Assembly (NCBI GenBank): GCA_963930655.1
Contig: OZ005611.1
Coordinates: 22,741,001 to 22,805,000 of the forward strand
Direction of reading: 5' to 3'
Length of the DNA: 64,000 bases
Source of the DNA: Myrica gale
Lineage: Eukaryota > Streptophyta > Magnoliopsida > Fagales > Myricaceae
The position numbers and the translations under genes are program-made. Positions 51,020-62,980 of the stretch are shown here, in pieces (the stretch's first letter is position 1; each line of letters begins with the position of its first letter). The notes under the pieces were generated by a model. The model searched no databases. It was not told where the DNA came from and saw only the letters and a program-made list of their open reading frames with translations.

Positions 51020-53948
51020 AAAATCAAATGATAAACTGTGACGTTGTCTTGATAAGTTCTGTACAAAGCTTAAGCGTAATTATTTAATAAATTATTCATA
51101 TTATTATATATAATTCGTGGTGGCCGAAGCGTGGATTTCGCAAGGCGTGTGAGGCTGTGGAAAGAGATGGAAGAGAAAGAAACTTCGAGAAGAGGGAAAA
51201 GAAATAGGAAGCGAAAAAAGGTGACGTGAAAGAAACGGAAGTGGATGCTTTTTCTCGTAAACATACTAAACAATAATCCCAACGCGTTTGGATGCGATTG
51301 GATGGCTGTCGTCGGTCGTAAGCATCTTTGTCCATCCTTGCAGCACTTGGTTTTGTGTCAACGTTGTTGTCTTTTCAGTTGGTCAACGAGATCCCACAGC
51401 TAACAGATTCCGCGTTTTGTTCTTCCCCCACTCTCAACCGCTCGTGAAGAGCTATCAAAACGCCGTCCTCTCTTTCTCTTATCCAACCAAAGGAGCTCGA
51501 GTTCGTTTCTCTACCACCGTCCACCCTTTAGGACGGAACTTGTAGCTCTCTAATATCATGGATGAAATTGGGATGCATGGGGGAAGTTGGGATTTAGTTT
51601 TTTTTTTGGGAGGGGAGGGAATGTAATTTTTTTAAAATAAGGATCCAATTAATTAAATTTTTCTAATTTTAGAAGATTTGAGGGGACCACGGCCCCAGCC
51701 CTCTGGCTTCCCCCCGCTCTCTCCTCCTCTCTCGCTCTCTCTAAAGTACGGATTGCTGGCTGCACCTTGAAACTGCCGTAGCCATTCCTCTCAAGTCTCA
51801 ACCACAGCAGCACATCTCCTTTTTCATTTTCTCCAGAACCTCTACGACTTCCAATGACGTGAAGCTTAGCCCCGGCCTTTCTGGAAAGGGTCCGCCATCT
51901 CAGCGGTTTGTTCTCTTGCTACGTTAAGGACAACACAGAAATCACGATTCCTATTTTATCTTCGTAGTTCAGAGATTGGAAGACATTCGCGTCTCTTCCA
52001 AGCAAAAGTAAAAAACTCGTATATTGTCACCATCGCCTCCCTCCACAGCTCCTTGGCGCGTAGATCGAGGACACGTTTTTTGACCGGTTGTTTGATTTTG
52101 ACTCTCATCGGCCTTCTGCTGCTTTCCCTGGTATGTTGCCGACCTTTTCTGCTCTCTCTCACCCATTATTCTATTCTTTTAATCGTCCATTATATTAATT
52201 TTTTCACTAAACTTGTTAATAGTCACCCGGCCGGCTTTCCATATCGCGATACGACTTTTTAATTAATTGCCCCTTTTCAGCTTTACAGCCTGTTTCTTAA
52301 TTTATTCATCCAGCTGATTGTCCACATGCTTTGGATGATTTGACAATTATGGTTGCTCGCAAGATTTACGTTTTTTCTGAACTAAAAGGAACCGGAAGGT
52401 TCAGTTTGGACTATTTGTGCACGAAGTTTAACTCATAGGATTTGCTTACGTCCAATACAATTTAAGTGGGGGGTTTGATCTATTAGTGGAGGACGCACCT
52501 TTTGAGCTCTAGTATTTAAGGCATATGATTGGATTGCCACTGAGAATTTTCGCGAGTTCCTTTAGATTTTACTTGTTCTGCTTAGACGTGGGGTTCGCTT
52601 CATGAACGATAAGTCTGAACTGGGCCAAAATGGTGTACTTTTTTTTTCTCCAGAGCTGCAAAAATGAGTCCAAGGTGAGATAAGACATAATTAGCAGTGG
52701 TAATGCATGACAATGATAGAAATTGGAATTTTGCGGACAATCTTTTATGCCGACCTTAGATACAAACAAATTCTAAATAGTTTTATATTTTGGCGTAAAG
52801 TTTTTGAATTTGGACATTTCGGTACATAGATCTGGAGTAGGTGGTATCACTCGTGTTCTTCTATGTTTATGTGCTCGATACCCTGAACACTCGTTCTTCA
52901 TTATTGTTCTTCTACAATTTCCTCGTCTAATGTCCTCTTGGGTGCAGCATTGCCTCTCTCTGCTGCTGTGTCCACGATTAATTATGGTCGGACCTCTCGA
53001 CGAGTTAGTTTGGGTTTGAATCTCTTCAGGCTGTGGTATGTTCAATTCTTGGTACTTCTATTTCCCTCTACTCTTTTGGCCTATGGTATTTGGATATGTA
53101 AACTCGTGTATGCTCACAAAAGGAAAAAGAGAAAAAAAAAAAAAGCAGCGGACCACTTTATTTAATTTCTACTGGAAAATTTGAGCAGTCACAGATTTTT
53201 TGTTTGTTTAAATTGTACCTTAACTTCCCGTTCTTCCTCTTTAGCCTTTCAAATTGGTCTTTAACAAATATTTATTCCTGAGTGCTTGCATAATTCATGG
53301 TGCAAATATCTTTGACATCCAATTACAAGGGGCTCCGTGAAATATCATAAGATTGCATGTTCACAAGTTTGACTTTGTTCCTAAACTGATTTGTTAATGT
53401 TCTTAAGGAGATGGAGTGAGTTGACTCATTTGGTTTGAAACATCAGTAACTAGCTGTAGAGCAATGGTTTACCAATTTAACAGTTTCAGACTTGGTTGCT
53501 AAGCTGATCAGCTGCGCCTTTTGTCTTGATCTGTTAAATCATGAAGAGTCAGTCATCATAACCATCTTTCGATCGATTGTGAAGTGGATGGTAAAAGGAT
53601 TTTTGTTCCTGAGATTTGTTCCATAGAACGTTAGGTAGTTTGTTTTAGGTGATCTGTGCTTCCACTGGATTGCAATCTATTGAATCGATCAGGTTTGCAC
53701 CTTACACTGAAAAGGAAAAGTATAAAGGAGGAACATTGGTGTCTTCTCACTCGAATACACTATTTAAAAACACTGGATCTTATTGATTTAGTCATTTTAG
53801 AGTGCAAGGAGGTCCAATCACAGTACTTGTTATGGTTTTTGAATGTTCCTACAACATTTAATCTTCCATTATTGGCTCACTACTGCTCTTGTGAGGGACT
53901 ATATTTGTCCTTTTTGGTACATGTTAGTTCTGACCTTCACTGAGCTGA
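51020..53948. other. upstream region of the FEX gene
   Basis: GC-richer DNA around 51690-52130, with CT-rich tracts (CTCTCTCCTCCTCTCTCGC) and a donor-like CCCTG/GTATGTTG at 52130, looks like promoter and 5' leader exon sequence for the gene starting at 54905. This is inferred only from position and composition. No separate gene was supported in 51020-53948. Confidence 0.4.
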
Positions 53949-54156
53949 GGGCGTTCGTTTCTCAAAATTTTGGCACCTAAAATTTCGGGCGTGATTAAAA
54001 AATTACAAAATAATCTCTCTTTCCCCATCAAATAATTCTGTTTTATTATAATATTCATTCAAACCTTCTCTCTCTTCACTTTTTCACCAATTCCTATAAA
54101 ATATGTTATTTTTTCACTAATCCCAATACCCCAAAATTTCCACAAACAATGCCCCC
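53949..54156. mobile_element. Harbinger/Tourist-like MITE (inverted relative to 48601)
   Basis: The ends are GGGCGTTCGTTTCTCAAAA and, inward from the right, GGGGGCATTGTTTGTGGAA. The flanks are TGA and TAA, a possible mutated 3 bp duplication. It belongs to the same family as the element at 48601-48809. It lies in what is probably a 5' intron or upstream region of the FEX gene. Confidence 0.65.
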
Positions 54157-54904
54157 TAAATCTTTTATCTTTCTTCTAAGTGCTTAGAAACTTCCTGGTG
54201 CATGTGCAAAGTTTCAGAATAGCAACTTAATATGAAGCGTATGTGGCTTTTATTTGCTCATAATTCGAGTGTTTCTGTTTTATGCATATCGGAACAAATA
54301 AGTAAATTATGGACCGTGCTCGAAGTTTCTTTATGTTTTAGGCTTATGACAATCATGCTCAACAACTTCGTGGTGGAGCAAACAATATATATCTGCCAAA
54401 TTGGTTTAGAATTAGAATCATCGACATCACTCATCAAGTCCATTATTGTAAATTTAAGTATTCAGAGAAACAAAGAAATTCAGAGGTTGGTCTAACTGGA
54501 TTCATTTGAAGTAGAAGCTAGTTATAATATTCAATGAACTCAATTGTTTGGACCATCATATGCAGTTACTTTTCCATCTTTTTCTCTCTGACGTTGTGCG
54601 TAGCTCTGAACTTAGATGCAATAAGGTATGAATGAATTGATCCTTGTCTGGCTTGATGTGGAAATAACTAAAAAGTAGTTCCGTCAGTTGTTCCCATATG
54701 CACATCAGTCAGTGTTTCAAAAGTGGAGTAGTTCAGAGTTACCTGCAGAAATCAGAAGGAACAATGAAACAATAATTATCAGCAGTGGCCGGATTATTTT
54801 GACATTCATATATTTGGTCTATCTATCAAGCATCCTAGTTTTATTGCAGTTGCTTTTCATCTAATAGAAAGAGGATTCAAGCTTTGAGGTCCTGGTGGGA
54901 AGTC

Positions 54905-57900
54905 ATGGATCGCGGGACTACTGACTCTGAAACCCGACAAAGCGGATCATTTAACCACCCTAGTAGTGCTAATTCTTCAATGAGAAGGCACTCTGCAAGC
55001 TTTTCAGCAACTGTTCCTCTTCATATAGATGATGATATTGAAAGTGAGAGTGTCTCAGAAGCAGGAGATATCGGGGATCGGGCTCTTCATAGCAAAAGGC
55101 ACGGTGAGAGTGGCAAGCTCCAGTTTTCTATCGGTCATGCATCACAGCATGGGGTAGCTGCTCTCCCTTTTGATGATACTATGTTGTGCACTTATGGGTA
55201 TGGGTCTCGTGATTGCGAAGCACTGAACACAATCTCCACAGTGTCACCGTTGCCAGAGGAAATCATATCTCCCCTTTCTACAGATGCAATAGTGTGCTCT
55301 AAAGACAAAAAGCAAGTAAGCCTTCACTTAACATCTTTCTTTTTCATTTGCTTATCGTCTTTAAGTGAATCCTTGAACTCATATACTGTGTTTGCACAAT
55401 AACATACTTGTTCTGTTTCTATATGCAGGACAGCAAGAAAGAGTTGCCAGAGTTATTGGATTATGTTTTATGTCTCATTCATTTAGCTGTCTTTGGGATT
55501 CTTGGGGTAATGTGCCACTATTTATCCCTACCAGCCATAAGAATTGGTTTTCTTCTTTCTGACTTGACACAGACACATACTACGCAATATTTTCCATTGT
55601 GTTGTTTGATTTAGGTTCTAAAATCTAATCCCAATAAATTACACGTTGTGCTTGTACTCTTTCTACAGTAATTTTTATGCTTGTTTGTGTTGCCTGATGA
55701 CACATGTTTAGAAACTGACTTCTTTAAACCTATTGCATCAAAAGCTTTGGGTTTCTATTAATGTGCCAGTAGGAAATTTTTCGCTCACTTGTCACCATGG
55801 GATGGGAGTTCTGAAAACCCCAATCTCATGCATGGAAGTGATTGAACAGTTTTCCTTCTCATGTAAGGAAGTATGTAGTCTGCATAAGCAAGTCAGATGT
55901 AATTTTTGTCGAAATCTGGACGGCTGAAACTCATGTCTACTGACTTGGTTCCATACTTCTATTTTGTCATATCTATTTGCCTAACGAACATTATCGAATT
56001 GTTAACTGTTCTTGGCTGCTTGGAATTTGTGTCTTCTCTGGTTCAGCCATAGTTGTCACTTTTCACTTTCATTGCCATTTTTCACTTTCAATTTATTTCA
56101 AAATTGTAGCTTCCAATAAGTAAATGTGCTCAGCAAGATTCTTATATTAACAAGCTGAAGCGTGCAGGTTTTAACAAGGTATTTACTGCAAAAGCTGTTT
56201 GGCCCTGAAGTTGTTGGCTTGACAAGTGACATAAACATTCTGTACCTTGACCTTCCTTCTAATATGGTCTCTCTCTCTCTCTCTCTCTCTACGCATGCGT
56301 GCTCATACTTGGTCACTTATATGGATGAGCTCGAGAAAAGTGCTTGTGAACAACTGTAAATTTGACATTTAGACAGGTCTCGTTCAGTGGTAGAATTACG
56401 ATGAAAAGAATCATGGGGAATCACTAGATTTTAGTTGCACTTTTGAGGTGGTGGTGATATTTTGTTCAGTATGTGTATCTGTTCTCCTGCATGGCTTTAG
56501 GCTTTGTATGAACATAGTGGTGGCTGGTGACATGATTGAGCAATCACTCCTTGAACCAATCTGGTCCCTGTAATGTGCCAATACCACAAACCATGGGGAT
56601 AGGCCTATATCTGGTCCAAGACGAACTGCTCTTTGGAGATTTATTTCAATGGCTGAATTTGGAACCTAGTTAAGTAGCTCCTGGCTGGGAAATTACTCTT
56701 TTGATGGGTATCTCAATGGTTCTATTTTATGATATATGTAGCTATTATTTTAGACATGAATAATTCTTATATCCAACTGGGTGCAATTTCAATGAATTTG
56801 ATTCACCAGAACTACTAAATAGCTTTTCAATCTTGATGATGTATATAGCTAATATGTAATTGGCCTTTTTCTTATGGGTCTTCATAGCACAGGCTGGCTA
56901 TGATTGAGAAATTAGAACTTCATATCAACGCATTGCTTTCATAAAGGCTACATGATGGAACTATTATCCTTGGTTTAGACTGAGAAGCTCCTTAAGACTT
57001 GAGATTCCCATAGTTTTTTGCCTTTAACCTGTCTCCCCACCCCCTTTCTCTCTGTCTTATAGAGTGTATACTGCATGTTTCTAGGTTGGTTCATTCTTGA
57101 TGGGGTGGTTGGGTGTTGTTTTCAAAGCGGACATAGGCGGCGTGTCAGATTATCTAGCAATTGGATTGACGACAGGTTACTTGGGAAGTCTTACAACATT
57201 CAGCGGTTGGAATCAGAAAATGCTTGATCTTAGTGTTGACAGCCACTGGGTGTTTACGGTGCTTGGTTTTCTTGTAGGTAAAAACTTGCACTGTCAAAAC
57301 AATGTTGCAGTTGCACTATGGGCAATTTGTTTCATTACAAGTAACAGCTTTGAATTCCAATTCTATCAGGCAGGTCTCCTGCTTGAGTCTATTCAAACTT
57401 ATTCACAGAAAGCGTCCAGCCTATCCCTGTGCACTTACGAGGAATATGATATTTAAGCCTTATGATCCTCTGCAGGCCTGTTTCTTGCAGCCTATTCCAT
57501 CCTTTTTGGGGTTGAAACAGCCAAGGGTTTCAGGTGGCTTCTAACAAGGCAAAAAGAACGTTCTGGAAGTGGCATCTTTAGCGCTAGTGTCAACTGGAGA
57601 GTGGACAGCTGCAGGCGTCACTTGGCAGTCATGATGGTGTTTATTTTGGTTCTAGCTGCGTTGTGGAGTGTGAGTGGAGCACTGCTGAAGGAGGAGTTTA
57701 GCAGCGGCAGCAGTGCTGCTCAGCTTTGGTTGGCTTGCATTGTTGGACCCCCAGGTGTGTGGATCAGGTGGTTCTTAGCCCGACTCAATGGACGTGGGTT
57801 AGGAAGGGCTGGGTTGTTGAAATGGTTGCCATTTGGAACTCTAATCGCCAATGTTTCTGCAGCTTGCATCATGGCAGCACTATCCACTGTAAAGGAAGCG

Positions 57901-58298
57901 GTGAGATTTCATCCTAAAAATCTGATTTCGATGTCATCTGGAACATTCTTTCATATTCATAAATTGTGAAAGTGTCAGAAGTTCTAATGAGGTCAATCGT
58001 GGGAATTTCCCAAATCATCTCAAAGTAACATGTATCATTGGGTTTGTTACATCACCGAGTCTTAATTTAATTGGTGCAGGTGAACACCCAGAATTGTGAT
58101 ACTATTGCATCGGGCATACAACTTGGATTCTTGGGATGTCTGAGTACGGTCTCTACCTTCATTGCTGAGTTCAATGCAATGAGAGAAAGCAATCACCCTT
58201 GGAGGGCATATGCATATGCCTTGATTACCATTTGCCTCTCATTCGGTTTGGGGACATTAATATACTCTGTACCTGTTTGGACAAAGGGGTATGAGTAG
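54905..58298 (+). CDS. FEX: fluoride exporter FEX/CrcB-like, two-domain, 6 exons
   Basis: A eukaryotic FEX-type fluoride channel, predicted 474 aa, that exports fluoride across the plasma membrane. Exons are 54905-55315, 55429-55506, 56168-56266, 57085-57277, 57476-57900 and 58080-58298, all in frame. Residues 1-137 are hydrophilic and Ser-rich with no recognised domain. Two CrcB domains follow, joined by a membrane linker, the single-chain form of the antiparallel bacterial dimer. Domain 1 (about 140-275) has LTRYLLQKLFG, MVGSFLMGW and TGYLGSLTTFSGW (TTFS 233-236). Domain 2 (about 340-465) has WIRWFLARLNG, PFGTLIANVSA and LGFLGCLSTVSTF (STVS 424-427). The ATG at 54905 is the first in frame after an acceptor-like TTGCAG at 54844-54849; the frame stays open up to it, so an upstream coding exon is possible. 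Confidence 0.92.
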
Positions 58299-59258
58299 GC
58301 ATTATCAAGGGCAGCCTTTTGGGGGCACACCTTCATATCTGCGTGACGAACTACTAAGTCATTCAGGGAACAACTGGCCATCAGCTCACCCCCCTCCCTC
58401 TGGGGAGCGATTGGTGCTGATCCTCCCAAATGCCTGCAAGGTCCTTCTAATAAACAGTTGCTCAGAAAAAAAAAATTACACGGATCAACTGAACGAGTTC
58501 TGGAATTATAGCTCTCAGTGGTGAAGCCGCCGGCTGGCAAACTTCCTAAATGAGTGAATCTTGGAATACGTTCTTTGTGGGTAGTCTGACGGTGCAGTGG
58601 TGGAGCCATCGTCCATTTGAGATTCCCAGCCATTGGAAACTGAATGCTTTGCTTTGAAAACGTGCGTGCTGGAGTGGTTTGCATGTTTCATGCCACAATG
58701 CTGGCGCGAATGTGGGCGGTGGTGCAGTTATAAAGTGCCCCTTTCTCATACGCACACCCTTCTTTCCTTTCGAGTCACTTTTTTTTTTTAAAAGGAAGAT
58801 TTTCTGTTTTTTTTTTCCAATTCAGTTTAGTGTTGCAAGATACCGAAGAAAATGTTGGCAACTCAAGAGTCACCAAAGATGTATTATTGCTCTTATTGTC
58901 TCAAAATTTTAATCGGCTGGAAAGAGATAAATCTGATTATTTAGTTTATATTTATAACTTCTTTATTTATTTTTTTGTCTTTCTTCCTTACGTTATCTGT
59001 TCTTTTAGGAGGTGAGTGCTTCTTAGTTGGAGAGCGTTAACTTCTCTCTCTTTCCCTGCTATTGCCCTAAGTGAAGGAACATATTACCTCAATATTGGCA
59101 TAAAATCCGATGACTAGTTGAAAAGCTTGTTTGATTGAAAATCATTTTAAAATAGTAACCAAAAAGCAAATGGATCGTTTGATCTCTCCTAAAAATCACT
59201 GAAAGAATGGTGCTCTCCTACACTCAACCAGAAATCTAGGGGATAGTAAATTTCAGAT
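58299..59258 (+). other. 3' flank of FEX and intergenic DNA
   Basis: This probably includes the FEX 3' UTR just after 58298. No further gene was recognised. Confidence 0.5.
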
Positions 59259-60071
59259 TAGGGTTGTGCATACCAGTGGCGGTTATGCCCTCTACCGCCA
59301 CCGCTATGGGTGGTTGTCTAAAAATGGACACTGCCTCCGCCACCGTTAAGGGAAGAAACCAGCCCCCAACGGTTAATCCATAAATCACAAAAAAAATTCA
59401 AATCGCACAGATCCACAATCCAAAATCGCAACAAATCACAACAAATTCATAATCCACAAACTAAATCGTAACAAATCCACAAACCCAAATCGTCACAAAT
59501 CTCAACTAAATCTAGTGAAAAAAATTCAAATCGCAACAGATCACAACAAATCCATAATCCACAAACTAAATCGTAACAAATCCACAAACTACAAATCCAA
59601 ATCGTCACAAAACTAGAGAGAGAGAGATGAAGTGTTGTAGTCGTATTGCAGAGGAAAGTTGCGGGCTTGCGGCGAAGAGATGAGGGGCAGCGGCTGACGG
59701 GAGGGAATTAGGAGGGTCTGGGTTGAGGAGGCCGGAGGAGGAGGGAATCGCAAAGTGGGAGGGGGGAATGGAGAACGGAGAAGTGAGAGGGAGGAATGAG
59801 GGAGGCTGAGGGGCCTCGAAAAACGACGACGTTTCTCTTTAAACGACGACGTTTAAAGAGAAACATCGTCATTTTGCATAAAATAAATGAAAACAAAAAT
59901 AAATAAAACGGTTTTAGCGGTGGAAACCGCTGCGGTAGCGGTTTCCACCGCTACAACCTAAATCCCTGCCCCACGGCAAAATCTAGCACCGTTACCGATG
60001 CCGACGTGGGGCGGGGAGCGGTTTACAACACTGGTAAACGGGCACACTGTCGGTACCGGTGCACAACCCTA
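59259..60071. mobile_element. hAT-type non-autonomous element, 8 bp target duplication
   Basis: An 813 bp insert with ends TAGGGTTGTGCATACCAG and, inward from the right, TAGGGTTGTGCACCGGTAC. The perfect 8 bp duplication TTTCAGAT flanks it (59251-59258 and 60072-60079). Subterminal CGGTACCGG and CCACCGC repeats occur in both orientations, and the interior carries ACAAATC/CACAAAC repeats. No transposase is present. Confidence 0.88.
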
Positions 60072-60079
60072 TTTCAGAT

Positions 60080-60831
60080 GGTGAAAAGTTAGTATAATTG
60101 ATTTTTTTTAATATAAAAACCTTTCAATTAGCTAGAATTCTAACTTATTTGATCTTGACAACTATTACTTTTTTTTTAACCTTGACAACTATTATTACTT
60201 ACTATTGAGTCTCAAGTTTTTTTTATTCTATTACCATCAAAAGAAAATATTTCTTTTTTAAAATCACTAAATGTAGCTAAACAGGAAAAAAAATCGGAAA
60301 TTGAGCCTCAAGATTAAATTTTTTTTTTTCTTTTAGAGATTTTTTTTTGCTTGAAAAAAAACTTAAGAGTGGTAGCCCAATTGGTTTGAGGGTATCTAAA
60401 GGGACACATAAGAGTGAGTGTGAGGTTGGAGATATGTGATCGAACCTCCGGCCTCTAAAATTAATTGCACTCTTGTGGGACTGTGGTGACACTGTGATAG
60501 TCCCCTTGGCATTCCCTTCGCATGTGTGGTAATTATGACTTAATTTAAATATTTTAATAGGTTGAGGTTTATATGATTTAGTCGAAGAGGAATGCTGGTC
60601 GCCACTTCACCTTTTTGCTTGGGAAAAAATGAATAAAAAAACTTTGAAAATCTTCCCGTTTAGATATTTTTGATGCTGCTTATTTGTTATTCCGTTCTGC
60701 ATGAACCGTACATAATTATTAATACGCATCACATATTCCAGGAGTACATAAAATAACAGCAATGGAAATGGAATGCTGCTGCTTTTCAAAGTGGTCGGTA
60801 TAAGTCATTTATTTCCCTCGAATATACATAT
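60080..60831. other. AT-rich intergenic DNA
   Basis: No gene was recognised. A SINE-like stretch near 60369-60450 (GTAGCCCAATTGGTT with GATCGAACCTCC) has weak tRNA-promoter-like boxes. Confidence 0.35.
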
Positions 60832-60894
60832 AGTCGAATAAATCAAACGTAGCCATGGTGACCCTCACCATGGCTACATTTGATTTATTCGACT
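60832..60894. repeat. near-perfect 30 bp hairpin with 3-base loop
   Basis: The left arm at 60832-60861 (starting AGTCGAATAAATC, ending CCATGGTGA) is complementary to the right arm 60865-60894 except for one pair, with CCC between them. There is no coding potential. It could be a minimal foldback insertion or a replication-derived palindrome. Confidence 0.9.
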
Positions 60895-61125
60895 GTCGTC
60901 CTGTGCATCACACTCTTGTATTTCCCATTGCTCAGTATCTGCAACGTCCCTTCTTTTAGGTTCTTAAATAGAGTCATGAGTGAGGATCTCCCCGCGATTA
61001 GCTAGTGGTAATCTATTTGGACGCTGCCGCTTCATCAATTATTTAAGCTTTTAAGTAATATTCACCAGAATATTGATTAACTAGGTTTTTGCAGTATTAA
61101 TGTTCATTAAAAAATGAGTTATTAC

Positions 61126-61500
61126 CTCAATTTGGTCACCAATGTGGACAACCAATGCATTGGGTATATACTTGACATCATACCAATGGCCATCCCTAAA
61201 AGCCTGGAGACCTTGGACCTCGTTGGGCACAATAATGGTGATAGCGGACATGTCAGTATGAGCCACCACCCCTAGAGCCAGACCAGGTCGCGGACACGAC
61301 GGGTAATAGTTGATCTTTAGAAGATACACCAAGTCATCACCACCTGCGGCCTCCTTCAGCTCATGTCCCGCAAGCCCTAAACCCAGTGACAAACTCATGA
61401 ACAACTTCACCACCACCCCGTGCAGGTACTTGGCATATTCTTCATTGGCCTCTCTGGCATTAATATCAGGTGTATTTAAGAACGTAAAATGACGCAGGTT
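61126..61500 (-). pseudogene. flavonol-synthase-like 2OG-Fe(II) oxygenase fragment
   Basis: On the minus strand the frame reads [53 protein letters not shown] and [20 protein letters not shown], ending HIGDQIE before a donor-like GTAATA. This matches the middle exon of flavonol-synthase/DMR6-like oxygenases and includes the first two iron ligands (HTD). The second histidine and the 2-oxoglutarate-binding RxS region should be in a later exon, which I could not find towards lower coordinates, and the N-terminal exon is missing upstream. Beyond about 61500 the sequence becomes LTR-like. It is most simply a truncated gene fragment. An intact gene with distant exons cannot be fully excluded because the surviving frame is open. 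Confidence 0.75.
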
Positions 61501-61686
61501 GGACCGAAGATCGAGCCCCTCGATCGGGTCAATTGTCCTGCTGCCCTGCCTTGGTTATTTTAGTGGCTTGGTCGGCCCTCGAGCAAGTGTGGTCGATGAG
61601 GGCGAAGGCTCGACAACCCTAATCGTGAGAAGAACCCATGAAGACTTGCTTTCTTTTTGTCTTTTCATAGTGGTGAGCTATTCCTC

Positions 61687-61827
61687 GACCGCTGCTGAGA
61701 TCTAGTTCCGAGCAAGGTACTCTGGAGAGGTTCGACCGCTGCTAAGATCTTGTCCCGAGCAGGGTACTCTAAAGAAGTTTGACCGCTGCTGAGATCTTAT
61801 CCTGAGTAGGGTACTATGGAAAAGTTC
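61687..61827. repeat. three tandem copies of a 47 bp unit
   Basis: GACCGCTGCTGAGATCT starts near 61687, 61734 and 61781, each followed by TCC(C/T)GAG(C/T)A(A/G)GGTACT. The exact 47-base period was counted from the start positions. Such arrays are common in LTRs. Confidence 0.85.
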
Positions 61828-61952
61828 GACTAGACCTGAAAGGAAGAAGAAGAGAGGGCGACCTTAAATCCGGAGACTCCGATGCCCCAGTTAGATCTCA
61901 ATAAGATTTTAGTATTAGAAGAGGAATCCAGCATGAGAAAATATAAAGGGGG

Positions 61953-62120
61953 ACTTGCGATCAAGTTGACCACTACCCGGGTACGAGCCGACGCAGGGTA
62001 CTTGGGAGACTTGCGATCAAGTTCCCTCTGCCCGGGTGTGAGCCGGGGCAGAGTACTCAGGAGAAATGTGATCGAGTTGACCACTGCCCGGGTACGAGCC
62101 GACGTAGGGTACTCGGGAGT
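61953..62120. repeat. three tandem copies of a 56 bp unit
   Basis: ACTTGCGATCAAGTT begins at 61953 and 62009, and its variant ATGTGATCGAGTT near 62065. Each copy contains CCCGGGT(A/G)(C/T)GAGCCG followed by GGGTACT or GAGTACT. Together with the 47 bp array this suggests part of a long terminal repeat, possibly Gypsy type, but no LTR ends were found. Confidence 0.8.
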
Positions 62121-62363
62121 GGAGACTTGCGCACTTGAACCGGCTAGGAGCAAAGTTATTTATGTATTCACCAAAAACACGAAACAAGAGAATCAAAATG
62201 TCTCAAATAATAAAACAATTAGAAACCATCAAACAAACTACTGAAAATATTTCCGCAAGTGAGCGACGTTCCATGGATGGGGAGGCGCTTCTCGTGCGAG
62301 TCTTAGAGGTGGTATATCCCTGACCGGGTGGTCTCCACCACTCTGTAAGGGCCTTCCCAATTT

Positions 62364-62980
62364 ATGGGTGTGCAAATGTTCCGGTTCCGGCTTTCCGGTA
62401 CCGGTTTCGGCCATTTCCGGTACCGGAACCGGATCCCATTTTAGGGAAATTTCGGAACCGGAAATTCCGGTTCTGGTATAATTTTTAAAAATTTCAAAAA
62501 ATATTATAATTTTAATTTAGATTTTGTCTCTTTCAATTTGTATTTTTTATAAATGTTTAGTTGTTTACTTATTTGTATAGTTAATTGTTTGTTTAATAAT
62601 TTTTTTGTAAATTTAATTTAGAGTTTATTTTGATAATATTTATTTTGTTTTGGAATTTAGTTGTTTAGTTGTAATTTTAATTTATAGTTTATTTTGACAT
62701 GTTGAAATAGTGAAATATTGTTTTGAAATTTAGTTGTTTAATTGTAATTTTAATTTAGAGTTATTTGGCCCACAAAACACAACTTAAAAAAAATCCATTT
62801 TTGGGTCAATGGGCCCAAACTAAATATATTTTTTAGGCCCATATAAGGAACTGAAATTTTCAGTTCCGATTCTGTTCTGGTTTATTCCGGAATGGAACCG
62901 GAATAAAAAGTTTGGTTCTGATGGGTACCAGAACCGGAATGGCCAATTCTAGTTCCGTCCGTTCCGGTGCCCACCCTAAT
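62364..62980. mobile_element. hAT-like non-autonomous element
   Basis: The ends ATGGGTGTGCAAATG and, inward from the right, ATTAGGGTGGGCACCGG are imperfect inverted repeats. The flanks CCCAATTT (62356-62363) and CCCAATTG (62981-62988) match at 7 of 8 bases. Subterminal GGTTCCGG, TTCCGGTACCGG and GGAACCGGAA copies resemble those of the other hAT-type elements in this window. The middle is AT-rich and non-coding. Confidence 0.75.

Noticed and set aside
51288-51545. Possible small gene upstream of FEX
   Set aside because: The 85-codon frame has no recognisable domain and lies in sequence that looks like promoter/leader DNA.
60366-60450. Second SINE-like segment with GTAGCCCAATTGG
   Set aside because: The boxes are weak and no 3' tail or flanking duplication was found.
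61687-62120. CRISPR-like spaced repeats
   Set aside because: These are head-to-tail tandem repeats with no unique spacers, in a plant nuclear context; LTR-type arrays fit better.
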